DNA of 64,000 nt from Neodiprion pinetum (GCF_021155775.2 NC_060233.1:32395077-32459076); one strand, 5' to 3'. Positions 1 through 13,912 are shown, counted from the stretch's first letter. Numbers and translations: made by a program. The notes: generated from the letters alone by a model not told the origin.

Positions 1-3000
1 TGAGGACAGTAGAAGCAGACCGTGAGTTGTCGGACGTCTGACTATAAATTTACTCAAGTTTATCACCTAGCACTTTACACTCGGTGTTTCCGTCGTAGGT
101 ACACGGTTAAAGAAAAAATAGCACAGTCTTACTCTCGCGTGAAGTCGAGGATATAGCGATGCGGTGAAAATGATTGTGCAAACGATTGTGCATTTCAGGG
201 TAAGTACGAAGCGTGGACGATTATGGAGGGGCTTTGAACCGACTGGATATTGTACGTAATTCACTCCTTGCGCAACAAAGTACTCGCTCGTGTGTTCTTA
301 GGTAATACAAAGTACGCCGTATCAGATGCTTCTTTCTTACGTTACAACCTCGGCGCAAGTTTTATGGCTGACGTGAGTCGCCGTGTTGCAGACTAAGAAT
401 TCGAAACGTCCTAAATAAGCGTCGTCACTTTTATGGCAGAAGTGTTTGACCTAGACGAAATAATACATGCGGATCTAACAGACTCCTTGATCTTAATTAA
501 TTACGAGCCTCCTCTACGCGATTAGAGAACAATTTTGATGCTTTCAAGGATCTCATCTACAGCCTGAAGGCTAATACCAGACAGCTGGTGCGTCCTTGCC
601 ACAGATTTCATCTCATCAACGAGCCTTCGAGATGCTGCATGACAAGTATGGACAATTTGCATCATAGGCATCTCGTCATTTGTATTAAATTAAAAATAAC
701 GATAATGATGTAACTGTAATAATAATAGGAGACGGGATGGCTCGGCAACAATTTCTGCGTCAAGGCTGAATGTACATACTTATTAAATGTTATTCACTAC
801 GTGCACTCTAATCGCTATTTATACGTGACATTGTATAAAATTGTGATGTTGAAAAAACTTTTGGTGCTTCAAGTCCAGCTTGACGTTTACAAAGGTCTTT
901 AAAAAAAAATGCATTGAAGACACCCTGAAGTTAGTGAAACACATATTCAAACGGTGTAGATATGCATCGTGTAATCAGGTTTTCGTTAAATCACACGATC
1001 CGCGTGTTAATAACTGATGGAAAGTAGGAAAAAGTAGAAGAGAAAGATAAAGAAATCCACACGGGAAAGGTCACCGATTGCTGACTCTATCCTGGGGTTC
1101 AAGACACCTCGAGCGATAGCGAATGACGAGTACAAACTCTCTCTCCTTGGAATATATTTACACGTGAACAAGTCGAGCATGTGAATCAATTGGCGGTACG
1201 TTTTACAGGTCGAATATACGGGTGCTACAGCTGGGCGATAGCCATACGGGTTATTCACAACGGGCAACCTGGATGTATTGGAAGTGACGAACTTTCGAAA
1301 ATTAATGTTTCACTTTCTACAGTGCAGGTCACGATAATTATCGCCTAATCGTTAATTGATAATTTAACGTAGGCCGAGAATTCCGGTTTCTCAAAATGTA
1401 TTGAATTGGAAAAAAGCACACATGGAATCAGTTTATATAAATTATGAACAGTTTCAAGTTTCACCGCCGGACAGGGCGAGAGAGAGAGAGCGGTATTAAT
1501 TATTACTCTACGATTCGAACCTAATTTTTGTCTGCATTTTGATAGAGAACGTTTCAGACTTGTGACCTTAATAGATTTTGGTAGAATCCCGCGTAGCCCT
1601 CTTTTCTGTGTCAGCATTTGTTCATCTTCACTCAACCGTGAGTTTGATTGATAACGGATGTATTTATAACGTTTTTTTTCTTTTCCAGTAGCTATTTCGG
1701 CACTGGTGAAAGATCATTAGAAGCAGTTGTTCTCTAAAGACTTTAAATGATTTTGTGCAATGATATTGCATCGTCAGAATCATCCTGGTGAATGGGATCA
1801 GTCGCGTCGTGAGAGACTCTGACCAACTTTCACGTAGGGAATCTTAGCCAATTGATAAGCGTATAAAGTGTATTTAAACATCTAATTACCGCGACACACA
1901 ATTGCCGCATCCTCAATAACTAGGAACGTAAAGTTTCGCCTAAAAATATGTATAATAGAATGTGTATAATCAACATAAACTTAATTTTTATGTTCTTCGT
2001 TCATTAAACTATGTTATTCGATTTAATCGAATCTCATTCCATATCATCAAATGTCAACGCAAATTTTTTTTTTAGAAAACTTTTTTTTTTATCCCCGCGC
2101 GACGAATGACAAAACTAGAAACTGGATTAAGTAAAATTCGCATTAAATTTATTATAAAGATAGAAAAGTAGATGAAATTAAAAGGGTCTCTTGAATTGTG
2201 TAAATCAGGTGTAATCGGTTAGTAGACAGTGGAAAATCCTTTTTTGTGACTGATATTTGCTGAATCCACTGATAGCATTGAACTAGAGTAAATAAATACT
2301 GCAGTTGCCTGTTTACATTTTATATTTGTGTAACAACTTGTGCGAATTCACATCATCTACCGGAATACCGCGACGCTAACCAACTCAGGTTACGGTATTC
2401 CTGACTGTTAACGGACTTACAAGGGCACCGGGTCACAAGGTTTACCAAGTGGCTTATAAGAAAAAGGATAACAATGCCGTCGCGAATATTAAACACCGTC
2501 CAGTCATTCGCTACTGGAAAAGCATTATTCGTTAATCAAGAACGCGAATCAGTTAATTTTCAATATTTCTTTCCAGTTATATTGGTGATTTCTAGTAATT
2601 ACCAGAGCAGAACAGCTGTCTCGTCAATCGACGGATAATTCCATTTCAATTACATACGAGTATATCATGGAAAAGAGTTCATAATCAGATTTACTCAACA
2701 CTCGAACACCTCTTCTGTCTAATATCCTTTTTTTCCTTGTTCAAGAAACAAATCTTATGGTGTTGTCGATACGATGATCCATTTGGAACTTGTGGTCATA
2801 ACCGATATGATGATTATCCGAAATATGAATATACATGCATATTCATGAACCAGTAAATGTCAAGTTCAAGTGATTTTATAATACAGAGAGCTAACAAGAA
2901 ACTCGTTTTCAAGTTTAGCTTTCACGCGTGTTTAGTTGATGAAGTGTAAAAAAAAAAAATAACATAAAAAAGAAAACAGTTAAATAATGAAAACGACGCG

Positions 3001-6000
3001 TAGAATAATATTCTCTCGATCACTATTTAAACCGTAGAAATGAGAACAGCCAATTTACTACGCCACCTCAGAATCGGTGGCAAACAATTTCCGCTCCAAT
3101 GCAACTTTTAATTCCTCAAAAAGAAAACGAAGGATGCCGAGCAAGTATGAGTCCGATTGCAAGGTTCGTCAACAGTCGGAAGGCCAATAAATTTCCTTCC
3201 TGGGACCGGGGACATTGGAATCCGTCGTCGAGTCATGATGTACCGGTTGAATTCGCACGTTCGTCCCACGTATATGTGTATCTACACTCACATGCGTGTA
3301 TCTCCGGTCTGCCCACCGGCCTGCAGTAAATATTTCTCTGGCCCAGATCACAGCGAGGTATATCAAATGTCCCGAATTATTCTGAGGCCTGATCGTTTCG
3401 CAGGTGAATTCGGCACGGGCCAGTCACTGATCGGCCTTTCGCCAGAGGCGTTGTAATTCACCATCTGCGGAGTTTCGTTTCGCAGCTATCATCGATAGCC
3501 ACTTTTCTATCCGTGCGATTGTGTGGATGTATGTAATTATTGGCAGTTCTTTCGGCAATAAGCATAGACTCGCCTCCTCGCTTTGACCGGTTGTTAATTT
3601 TATTAAACTTTAATGGCCCGGTGCGTCTGAAAATTGTTTAACCACGGAGTTTCTCTCACACCGTGATTTCCACCTTGCGCTCTTCCATTTCACACTTCAA
3701 ACCCTCAGCGTCGCGGCCTGGTTATATTCTGAGTAACGAACTGAACCAACTCCGCGAAAAGAACTGTGCCTTGGCCTGACCCATTCACCGGCATATCCTC
3801 CGTGACTTCTTCGTATACACCGTTTTAGGCGTTTCCTTTTTATTCTTTTTCTTTCATTGTCCATATTACTTGTCGGTTTCGTCATTTAAACAGCTATACT
3901 TTATCTCGTTCTGTGAAATACGGTAAAAGTAGCCTAATTTCAGGAAACATTCGTCATTCTATGGGTCACGAGCATTGTAGTCTGTTATTTCAGTAAAGGT
4001 TCATCATTTCCTTAGTTCGTACTACGTACTTGAAATTTAATCTGCCATGTCTTGCATAAGTTACTGTGCATATTGTAAAATGGAAAACGTGACTATACTT
4101 GCAATCGAGACTTTGCAAATACACAAAAAACAAAAAAAACCAAGAAACAAAGAAACATTAATCACCTTGTGATTATCACGATGTGAGCAACGCGTAGCTG
4201 AAGACATGGGAAAATGACGAAACAGTGTTACTTTGTTTGAAGTAAAACTTTCATTTTAATCCAAGAACTTGTATTCAAAATAAACTTAATTGTCTGTTTT
4301 AAAACTTAGTTCAAATTTAAAGTCAATTGGTTGGAGAATTCGGAGTTTATCAGTGAAACCGAATTGACAATTGCAACTCAGTAAGTTTTATGAATATACA
4401 ATGTAAAAGAATGTTAAAATAATATTATCAAGTCATAAGAGTTTAATATAAATATTTAAAGCACCAATAATTCTTTTTTCCCCTTATCACAGATATACAT
4501 AGTTATTGAAGTTTTTCTGGATGCAGTATTACAATTCGCTCACTGGGAACAGAAAATGGTGATCTTCTCTCAGGTACAGTGCCCGCTGTGTAATGAGCGA
4601 AGATGTAACTTTCCGCGTTTAATCAAGCTTCAATTAAAATAATTAATGAATAATTCGCTACGCGATGCTCGGGCATATAAGCAGTAATTTCATTGCACGT
4701 AGAAAGTCGGCGACGAAAATATTCATTACGTCACGACGCAGATTGTCGAGTAATTTCTTTCAGTTCTTGTTTTTCTTCAACCCTGGTAAGGTAACAGCTG
4801 TAGGCTTTGCAGCAAGTCTACTTTTAGCGTTGGAAATTTATTATTCCGTCAGAGCGTCGTCGCGACGCTGCGAGTGAGTATAACAAGTGAAAATCGTCGC
4901 ACGTGACGTACCGGAAACGGAAGTCGAAATGCAAATGATTGAAAATTTCATTCTACTGTCTTGCAATCACGAACGATTTTCATGAAAGAATCTAGCATAA
5001 TTTGACGATTGGCCAACGCCGATCGAGCTAGAATCTCTGATTGATCCCCGAGGCTTCGTTATGCGCTATAGAAAATAACCGTACCAAATTGGGAGAATAT
5101 ATTATTTGTGAGCGTGTCGTTTTCTCCTCCACGGTGTGACAAATTGAGATTTCATCTTCCTTGCATGGCGAGTATACCTACTTATCATTGCCTGAGGGCG
5201 TAGCCTAAAAAAGTTGAATTTTAAATCACTTACCGTTACGCAGAAGCCACTTTTGACCATCCTCTACTCTCCATGCCTACATGAGATTCTTGTCCCTATT
5301 TAATTATGTTTTTTCTTTTTTTTTTTCAACATTCTTCAGGCAAGCCTCGGAATTCGATCTGTTTTTTATTCCTTGACATTACTATACGCGTATAAATTCT
5401 AATGAACGAATTCCTCCTCAAAGACATGGTTAAAATTCGGGACTATACCTTATAAAAAAATATTGAAAACTGAACTTTTCTTTTGTCATTGTCCCTCAAT
5501 TCATCTCGCATTTTCGAATCGCGTCAGACGTGAAACGGCTTGAATTAGAATGATAAAAAGTGTGCCAATTTTCACGGAGTACGCTTGAAAATGTCTCTCC
5601 GCGCTCTTCCAGACAATACCATTTCAGACATGCCGCAAAGAAGTCCGTGCAGGCGTCCAGGTATAGCTCAGCGAACCCGTTACATGGCCGCGGCACTCTT
5701 TACTCGCCAACTCGCCAGAGATGCCGCAGAGACGGACTAACCGCTAACGTTCAATATATGGGGATCAGAGTTACGTTGGTACAAGATGTAATCTCACCGT
5801 CGAAAATCACTCCATATCCCCCTCAACATCGGCCGTATGATAGATGTAAATAAAAGTTGAACATGACAGTGACTGACGTGGAGATACAAACATTATCAGC
5901 TGATGTTCGAATCAATCAACGAACTTAAACTATTACTGTCAAATTAAATCGTCAAATCATTAACTCATCCTTCACTCAACCTTTCATCTAATTGATCTAT

Positions 6001-9000
6001 TAGTCGCTTAGTCGCCTCATCAATGTTTGTACCGTAGGCTAATTGTTCAAGGTGTTCGAATGAATGCTACTTATACTTAATTCACGACAGATTTGATTAA
6101 GTAACTAGAAGGTAGTAATTAATCGTCAACTTTCTTAGTATCAAAAAAACTTAAGATGTGACAAAATGTATTGAACATACATTTTTTGTCGCATTCATTG
6201 CTAAAATCCCGTATGTTTATATACTATACCAGTGTCAATTTCTCAGACACTCTACAAAGACGAGCGGCAATTCGCGGACTCTTAATTCTCTTTCGTTTCG
6301 CGACAGGTGTATGAAAAGAATCGACCGACGGTGAAATTCGATTTATTACTTTAAAAATAAAGAAAAAAAAAAAACAAAAAATGTTCTCCTTGAGAGTTGA
6401 CAAGTTTGCAGATATTCTAACCACGTATTATCGTTGAAAATCGCTTACCTTTTTCAGCCGATTTTGTTAAAGACGGGAGATATACTTCTGGTCGCGCGAA
6501 CGAAGAATAAGAGACGAAACTAACTGACGCTGTAGACAACGCGAGGCTAGTATATACGCGGCCCACATTCGCGACTGCGACGAGTAACCCAAATAACTCC
6601 CACCACCTTGTACTCCTATTCAGTTACCTGCTCCCCGTGATGCGACTTGTTCAAGTCTTTCGAACCCGTGTGTCTTTCTTTAATTCCTTTCTTTCTTTAC
6701 AGTGATAGACATGCCCTGCACACCACGTTCTTCGCGGGGGTCTCATCACGGCTTTTATACCCCGTGAAGAAGACCCTCCGTTCGATCGCTCACAGTCCAT
6801 GCTGTATTCCCACCTCGAATAAGTCCGCATATTCCGGGCAATGACTTGCTCCTCAGAGGGGGATGCCTTGCCTTCTCAAAACCCCTACCAGACAGTCGGA
6901 GTCTCAACATCGCCGCAGGAACGGTCTGGTATTCGCTTTATCTCCTCTCACTGGCGGATAAACTATACTTGCAATTTTGCAATCCTTCTCACATTGACAT
7001 CCCTGCAATGCAATATGGCCCCGAATGTGTATGCGAGGGCACGTAAAAGGATTTCGGTTGGATTCTACAGAAAATTGATAGATTTCATTGGTGCACGTAT
7101 CATTGGTGAGTAATCCCACCCCCGTTTCGCCCTGAATTTGTCTTTCTTTGGATATTTAATCGTGGAGGCATTTCTCACTACTTCAGTTTCGCTAATTTAT
7201 TGTGTTTACAGCATATTGACGATGAGAGTGAACTTCAAACACGTTTGGTATGAGCGTCTTAACTTTTTTGGAGAAAGATACCTCTACTGTACAGTAGAAG
7301 AAAAGAAATCCGAGATAATCTTCTCCAGAAATTATCTACAGTGTAGACAAGCAGTAGAAGTGTAGACAGTGCTATTTAGGTAGTGAGTTTGAACTTAGAG
7401 AACAGAAAAAAACAACCTGAGTAAAATTTCAAAGAATTTTCTTTGGCCAGTCTCAATTTTCAAAGTCTATAAATCCAGACTTCTAATTATTGTTATGGAA
7501 AAACACCACGTGGTCGAGAAATAAATTGTCGGAATTATACTTCGTTTTTCATTTCACCTCTGCTTGAACATCGAATAGTATAAGATCCGATGAGTTATTC
7601 ACACCGTCGTACCATGCGTATCTACATATACACGTTCGAGATCCGCCATTTAGGTTTGCAGAATATTTTTAACCGTCCATAAATTATTATACCGAAATTC
7701 TGTGGAAATTTCACCTTCCGCAATTGGTTACACTTGCATGTATTATTTTATGCCACGATCGTAGGAAGCCGCTGATACTTCGTTACTACCGAAAGTATTG
7801 GGTTCTGTAATGTAAAGCATCACGGCTTAGTGCACCGGGTTCGCAAGATAACTACGTGGAGCTACCATCTTCATCGCAGACCTTTCACTTTAACTTTCTC
7901 AGGTTGTTATTATGTGTATCTTAAAATAATTCATAGAAGAATCGCCATCATTAACAAGCAACATTTAACCGCGATTTTACAGCAACTTCGCAATCTCTAC
8001 AATTTCAAATCAGCTTACACGCAATATATTGAAACCAAGTTTTATTGCGTATCATCGTACAGCGCGTTCTAACATTAAAGATATCTCTATCGAAATACTG
8101 TTTTCTACTTTCAATACTGTTGGTGTGATACTTTGCAATGACTTAACTTTGAGCTCTTTATATCGATAGAAGAGCCGCCAAGTTGTTGATAATTTTACTC
8201 ATCCTCGGCAACTACTTGCTATTGATTTTAAATGCGGCTTCGGTTGACAGCACCTTTCAACTGAGACCTGAACGCGCAGCTTAATACTCGCTGAGATTTG
8301 CAACAGTGCAGATTGCCAGGCAGTAGCCGAACGGTGTTGTCTGTACTAGAAAATGAAGACAGTCACCTGAGAGTATTATTGTCAAGCTAGTTATAGATAA
8401 AGATAAAATAGTGTAAATTGTCTTCAGAATATCGAATATCGAATGCATAGTTTACTGCAAGGTGGATAAAATACACCAAAGCAAGTTTGTAACTTGTGAC
8501 CGCCATATCTTAGCATAAGTTTAGTTTCGTACTTACAGTAAAATTACTACAAATTTTATAACTCATGATCTTGTATGATTAAATAAATACAAGGTTACCT
8601 TATATCTGAAGATGTGAACTACTAGTCAGGAGAAAGAGACTTTTATTCACGTAAAATTGTGAAAAATGGTCTAATACGCGGAAGCGTGGAGAACGAGCTA
8701 CTTCGCCTAGGTATATTACCCACAGTATCAGTGACAAGAATTATGGTAATCAAATGCGAAATAGATCGTTATTTCCTCATTTTGAGCGATGTCCTGTCCT
8801 TCACACGTTTCACATAATATAGCCTGCTCGTCTTGCACTTTCTGAAATAGCCTCTTCTTACTATATATACTCGAATATTACTAACGCTGGTTATTTGACA
8901 AAGGCTATAGCAATAACTGAACTTTTTCCGCATTCAGTCTAGAGATTTTGATAATCTTGACATGGCAATACGCTGCGTCAACGTATAAATGATGTGCACA

Positions 9001-9150
9001 TTTGATTACTGAATTAAAAGTTACCATTTTTTTTTTTTTTTATTTCAAAGTCCTTCGCAAGGACATTGTTGATATGACCTGCAGGAATGAAAAGAAACAG
9101 AGCTGCATGTATTTGATTGAATTTATTCGTTTAATGACACGTAGAGGCTT
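1..9150. other. No supportable gene; intergenic or intronic DNA
   Basis: I found no open frame with a recognisable protein motif, no exon chain with matching splice phases and no tRNA-like B box in this stretch. The short open frames here (all under 100 codons) have no domain signature. Composition is AT-rich with isolated poly-A and poly-T runs, for example a T run near 9,030. It could hold distal regulatory DNA, untranslated exons or a non-coding RNA that sequence reading alone cannot reveal. Confidence 0.5.
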
Positions 9151-9197
9151 GCAATCAACATGATACACTTTTTTTTTGCTATTAGTCACATTAGACA

Positions 9198-10078
9198 TTA
9201 TGAAGTACTGCTCCTTTTCAACTCGTCTTTCATTCCGTCAATTTTCTGGAAATCAACTCGTGGTAAAGTTATCTTTGGAATTGGCCAAGCTGTGTTAGGA
9301 TCGACAGACACCGGATTCAAAAAATGGTCAGTCAATTCCTGCACACTCTGACCCCAACGACTATTCAAGATAAATTCCATCGTTGCACTGCATGCAAGTA
9401 GTCGATGACCGTCTTCGTTAAGGGATTCCAATCGCTCCACCATCAGTTTCTGGCAATAGACAATCACAACATTAACGTACAATCAGCTGCAAATTCTATA
9501 TGATCAACGTAGGTACATAAAACGCTGTTGATTTAATCACATTATATTTCCATTTATTTTTCAAAATCAAAACTCAATGAAATTACGTGATTCTTGTCGC
9601 TCAGTAGTCTGAGCTCGCGATAAAACTGGTACAAATTAAGTAGCGTCCTTTTGTACGTTGTAGAAGCGATTTCGAAATTGTCTTCGAGGTTGTCGTTTGG
9701 AGGCTGCTTCTCTTGAGTAAAATTATATTCCGAAGCCTTTCTCCCGTACCATTTATTGAAAAATCTACCACCCGCTTCAACTTGAGCAGGAAAGCATTTC
9801 GTGCGGCCCGTAAAGGGCGAACATTTGACGAACAAGTATCTACACAGTTGGAAAATCTCTTCTTCCGGTGCTTCGATCAAGTGCACGAGGTATTGGGGAT
9901 ATACTAACAGCAATCCGGTCACTGCTTCGGAGGAATATTCCTTGGCGGCGAGACTGAACGCTTTTAATACATGGTCACTCGATTCGTTCGTTTTGGCGCA
10001 ATAAATCAGTCTGCAGATATCCGAGGCTCTGTTGCTCTCGACGAAATGCAGCATCGACTTTCTCTCAGGTTCCTCCAT
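9198..10078 (-). CDS. TEX47-like BLUF-fold protein, two exons
   Basis: Two coding exons, 10078-9587 and 9449-9198, join in phase 0 through a GT donor after the Asp-Lys-Asn-His codons and a TTGCCAG acceptor, giving about 247 residues; human TEX47 is similar in size. The first in-frame ATG (Met-Glu-Glu-Pro) is at 10078. The N-terminal ~100 residues look like the BLUF-related fold of TEX47/C7orf62: a strand with LIYCAK, a helix, then the segment TGLLLVYPQYLVHLIEAPEE, where BLUF proteins place their second strand and ligand-pocket region. The C-terminal exon has a Trp-Pro-Ile-Pro segment resembling the end of TEX47. Vertebrate TEX47 is testis-expressed and its molecular role is unclear; photoreception is not implied. 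It stands alone next to a repeat island. Family assignment is from memory of the motif pattern. Confidence 0.6.
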
Positions 10079-10440
10079 CGTGCTACACGGTTGTTTGGTC
10101 GATACAATTGATATGGTGGATGTCAGCACAACTTTAAAACACGTGTTGCTGCATGTTTGTTTGATATAATACGGCTGCACATTTCGTTGTGGTGGCAATC
10201 CTTAATTGGAAGCAACGATTCAGTAAGCTGACAAAGTTAGTTTTCATAAAAATGATGTATATGTGAAGTGTTTAAAATACTGTATATGCTTGCATACTGT
10301 TTAACAATATGTGAGATTTTTGACAAAGGTTCCACTAAATTTTTCTAAATCAGTATTCGTAGTTGCCTTAGTTGTTGTGATTATGAGTTTGATACACATA
10401 GGGGATAAAATAGGGATCCTTACGACGATAAGGAAAAGAC

Positions 10441-10776
10441 ATTTTTCAGCAGGGGCTTTTTCCTTCGTTACTTCTTTTCTGTTGATCCCACGCTCTTTTC
10501 GCTGCGTTTTCTGAGTTCCTGGGGGTCCAATTGGTCAGGAAAGGGTCATTTAAATCAAATCTGAGACCAAAAATTTTCGGGTCCAAAAATGGAAAAAAAG
10601 TAAGGCTAACCCCTTTGCATTTTTGGCGAAAATCTTGGCGATTTTGAAAAGTGCTGGAATAAATTCTTTCTGGCACTATTCCAACGTAATTTTGCGGGAG
10701 AAATCGATTGGGCGCAGTTCCAATACGCTGCGATCAACGCATCGAAAGTTACAGCCAAAAAACAAAACCTGTGATT
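10441..10776 (+). repeat. ~340 bp satellite monomer, left flank of palindrome
   Basis: One nearly full monomer runs from the TTTTTCAGCAGG motif through CCCACGCTCTTTTCGCTGCG, CTGGGGGTCCAATT, GTAAGGCTAACCCCTTTGC and GAAAAGTGCTGGAATAAATT to a final AAACCTGTG. The same unit recurs at 18,031-18,512 and 20,425-20,897. Neighbouring copies there are about 341 bp apart, which sets the period. It carries no convincing open frame. Its right edge is five bases from the palindrome. Confidence 0.85.
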
Positions 10777-10781
10777 ATATG

Positions 10782-10860
10782 AATCCTTACGTAATGTTTT
10801 TGATGTGTTTTTATACTGAAAATATTTATTGCTATTCCAGGTACAACCCGAGGTGGTCAT
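10782..10860 (+). repeat. Terminal motif of palindrome element, left end
   Basis: AATCCTTACGTAATG-TTTTTGATGTGTT is followed by ATACTGAAAATATTTATT, then an AGGTACAACCCGAGGTGGTC segment. The same ~80 bp motif recurs at the right end (17,950-18,030), inside the arms (12,915-12,990; 13,905-13,985; 14,663-14,743; 15,822-15,897) and three times in the diverged copy (about 21,165, 21,525 and 21,885). It therefore marks module borders of the element. Confidence 0.75.
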
Positions 10861-11181
10861 CGGTGGTTGTTCGAGGTGGTTGGCGATTGTTGGAGGTGGT
10901 CGGAGGTGGACGAGGAGGAGGACGAACTGAACTGAGTCTCAAAGCCTTGTTGACATAAAAGCAGCTATTCGATAGAAATTATAGTTTATAGTTTACACAG
11001 CCCATTGCATGATATTTCATTATAAATACATATGTTTCAATGTATTTAGGAATAATTTGTCAAATATACAGAGGTCATGTGCAAATAATAAATGAATTGA
11101 TTCGACCGCAGTTTGATGTATTCATTAGAGCTTCAACAATAAATTTAAGCTTTGTTACTTCTTTTATTTTATTATGGATAA

Positions 11182-11427
11182 TCAAAAACATTTCCGACTA
11201 ATCGTGCTGTGGAAGCATGGGGATTGAACCAAATGTAGGAAAAGATTAGAAACAGTGTATGTAGAGTACGGGTATTTTTCTAATAATGCAAATAGAATAG
11301 AATACCACGCCTTGCGAGTTAGCTTTCCAGACAGAGATGAATGATGAATTTTAAGGACTGCATTATCGTTGTTGAATACTCTATGCCTCATGGGAAAAGA
11401 AAATCTGTAACGACAAAATTGATGCAC
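11182..11427 (-). other. 81-codon open frame in palindrome arm
   Basis: This open frame has an identical mirror copy at 17,385-17,630 (plus strand). It is basic and hydrophobic with no motif I recognise, and the region was not found in the diverged third copy. Identity of the two copies only reflects arm identity, so it is not evidence of coding. I record it because it is one of few non-repetitive stretches in the arm. Confidence 0.2.
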
Positions 11428-11676
11428 CGGATCATCGTCGACTTTAACTTTTGAAATGTCCTACCATTTCCGAACACCTCCAACCATCCTATTTACCTAT
11501 ATTACTAGATTAGCTATGATATGAAAAGAGAAGAATTATTCGTTTCGAAATGGGATTCTATTCGACGCGCGCTCGATGTATTCCATGACATTAGTATTCA
11601 TAATTATTCCAACAACTTTTCATTTGCTCTCTCGATCTTGAATTTTCATAGGCATAGAATCGAAACGTTGTTTTAG

Positions 11677-11859
11677 CTGGTCGCAAGTGAAGTATCTGCG
11701 TTGGGTGGAGGAGCAGAATTGTTTTTCGAAAAGTATTCGGATGGGAAAAAATTCGGAGTAACTGTAATGCATCACGGATGCGCTAATTTTGAACGAGATG
11801 AAACGGATGCTTCGTATATGAGACAGTATTTAACGCTGCGTAGTGATTTAAAGACCTAG
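11677..11859 (+). pseudogene. Decayed coding remnant in left palindrome arm
   Basis: Sixty codons run from LVASEVSALGGGAELFFEK to a terminal DLKT and stop, with an in-frame TAG just upstream at 11,674. The diverged copy at 22,737-22,960 (minus) keeps the same frame, same stop position and most residues, including the AELFFEK, HHGC, YMRQYLT and DLKT segments, and has CAG where this copy has TAG. Frame-preserving divergence suggests an ancestral coding 3' end, possibly from a captured or transposon gene. I do not recognise the family. Confidence 0.35.
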
Positions 11860-12110
11860 AAAGGTGATAGGGAGAGAAAGAACGACGCTTCTTAACACTT
11901 CGAGTGTATTTTAACACACATTTGAAAGATACGAGCGAAATTTTTCATCATCCAACTGTCGCAGAACGGCAGCGTTATCAGCCGAGCCGTTCACTGAAGA
12001 ATATATCTTCAGTCAACGGCTGACCATCGAAGGGCATGGCCGCTTGAGTCTGGAATCGGCAGGAGAGACGAAGTGTGTATTTCTTGTATGAAACGTGAAA
12101 ACTAAAAGCA

Positions 12111-12192
12111 TTATACATCATATCATATCATCATACATCGTACACCATACATCATACATCGTACATCATACATCATACATCGTCATACATAG
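12111..12192 (+). repeat. CATAC/ATCGTA minisatellite in left arm
   Basis: Short tandem repeat of CATACATCGTA- and CATACATCAT-like words. It is mirrored at 16,620-16,701 and is present in diverged form (GTATGAT words) at 22,372-22,460. Confidence 0.85.
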
Positions 12193-12419
12193 TATCAAAG
12201 TTCGAAACCATAGTTTGGATGTCGGACGTTCAGAAAGTGACGTCACCAATTCAAAATCAGCTAGCCGAATTCCTCAGTCGGGAAACAACCGCGCAGTAGA
12301 GCGGACGTATGAGAGTCGCGCTCCGCAAATTTCGAGTACCGGGTTCTCAACCTCCCGGATCCCGCGCTTCGGGTCCGCTACGTATTTCGAGTACCGGGTT
12401 CTCAACCTCCCCGATCCCG

Positions 12420-12780
12420 CGCCTCGGGTCCGCTACGCGGTGAAACTCGACTTCCAGGACAAGCGCTCCGTAATTTCTTTACTCCAGGTCCGCTACCTGG
12501 TGAAACACGACTTTCAGGACACGCGCTCCGTAGTTTTTGCGCTCAAGGTCCACTACCTGCAGGAACTCGACTTCCAGAACAAGCGCTCCGTAGTTTTAGC
12601 TGTCCAGGTACTTGACCTGATGACTTTTGACCTCCGGGAGTAATTTTGCGTAGTTTCGGCTGTACAGGTTCGTGACCTCGTGACTTTTGACAAAGCACTG
12701 TGTAGCTTCTGCGCGGGTCCGCTACGCGGTGAAACTCGACTTCCAGGATAAGCGCTCCGTGGTTCCTGGTTCATGTTTAC
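12420..12780 (+). repeat. 60 bp tandem repeat array in left arm
   Basis: About five to six copies of a 60 bp unit containing GGTCCGCTAC, GTGAAACTCGACTTCCAGGA and AAGCGCTCCGTAGTTT. Because 60 is a multiple of three, it keeps a frame open and produces an apparent 182-codon protein with 20-residue repeats (12,095-12,643), which I treat as an artefact. It is mirrored at 16,032-16,392 and found in diverged form at 22,003-22,218. Confidence 0.85.
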
Positions 12781-13080
12781 AATAAATTATTTCAATTCGT
12801 TTTTCGCGCAAGCCCAAATTCAGTAGCTGTCAGTGCGCTAATAAAATTTCTATAACTTTATAATCTTCTCATAATCTTTTTGGTAAAATATGTCGATAAA
12901 AAAATTATATTAAACCTTACACATTATTTTTGATTTGTTCTCATGCTGAAAATATTTATTAGTATTCGAGGTATAACTCGAGGTGGTTGGCGGTGGTCGT
13001 TGGGGGTGGTTAGGAGCGGTTGCGGGTAATCGAGGTGATTCAGGAAGGCGGACGAGGATTTGTGCTCGGTGAGTAAAACA

Positions 13081-13912
13081 CTTTTATAATATTTGATGGC
13101 AATTGTAATTATATTTCGTCTGAAGTATTACAAACTTGTCACGTTTACAATAAATTATTTCAATTCGTTTTTCGTGCAAGCACATATTCGGTAGCTATGA
13201 ATAATCTTGTACAATTCATTATATTATCAATTAGTTAATTAATATTCTTATAATATTTAATGGCAATTGTCATTATATTTCATCCGAAATATTACAAACT
13301 TGTCACGTTTACAATAAATTATTTCAATTCGTTTATCGTGCAAGCACATATTCGGTGGCTATGAATAATCTTGTACAATTTGTTATATTATTAATTAATT
13401 AATTAATATTCTTATAATATTTAATGGCAATTGTAATTATATTTCATCTGAAATATTACAAACTTGTCACGTTTACAATAAATTATTTCAATTCGTTTTT
13501 CGTGCAAGCACATATTCGGTAGCTATGAATAATCTTGTACAATTTATTATATTATTCATTAATTAATTAATATTCTTATAATATTTAATGGCAATTGTAA
13601 TTATATTTCATCTGAAATATTACAAACTTGTCACGTTTACAATAAATTATTTCAATTCGTTTTTCGTGCAAGCACATATTCAGTAGCTATGAATAATCTT
13701 GTACAATTCAGTATATTATCAATTAGTTAATTAATATTCTCATAATATTTAATGGCAATTGTCATTATATTTCATCCGAAATATTACAAACTTGTCACGT
13801 TTACAATAAATTATTTCAATTCGTTTATCGTGCAAGCACATATTCGGTGGCTATGAATAATCTTATACAATTTATTATATTATTAATTGATTAATTAATT
13901 ACAATAATCCTT
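13081..13912 (+). repeat. Left-arm satellite, five ~164 bp monomers
   Basis: Five monomers, each with GTTTACAATAAATTATTTC, GTGCAAGCACATATTC and TAATGGCAATTGT. Three monomer variants can be told apart: A (CGGTAGC, linker ATTCATTAATT), B (CAGTAGC, linker ATCAATTAGTT) and C (TTTATCGTGC, CGGTGGC). Outer to inner order is A/B hybrid, C, A, B, C. Confidence 0.85.

Noticed and set aside
1..9150. Several 60-100 codon frames in the first 9 kb as genes
   Set aside because: No signal peptide, domain, conserved motif or splice-linked partner was visible in any of them.
12095..12643. 182-codon frame with 20-residue repeats (and its mirror at 16,169-16,717)
   Set aside because: It is the translation of the CATAC minisatellite and the 60 bp tandem repeat, whose period is divisible by three.
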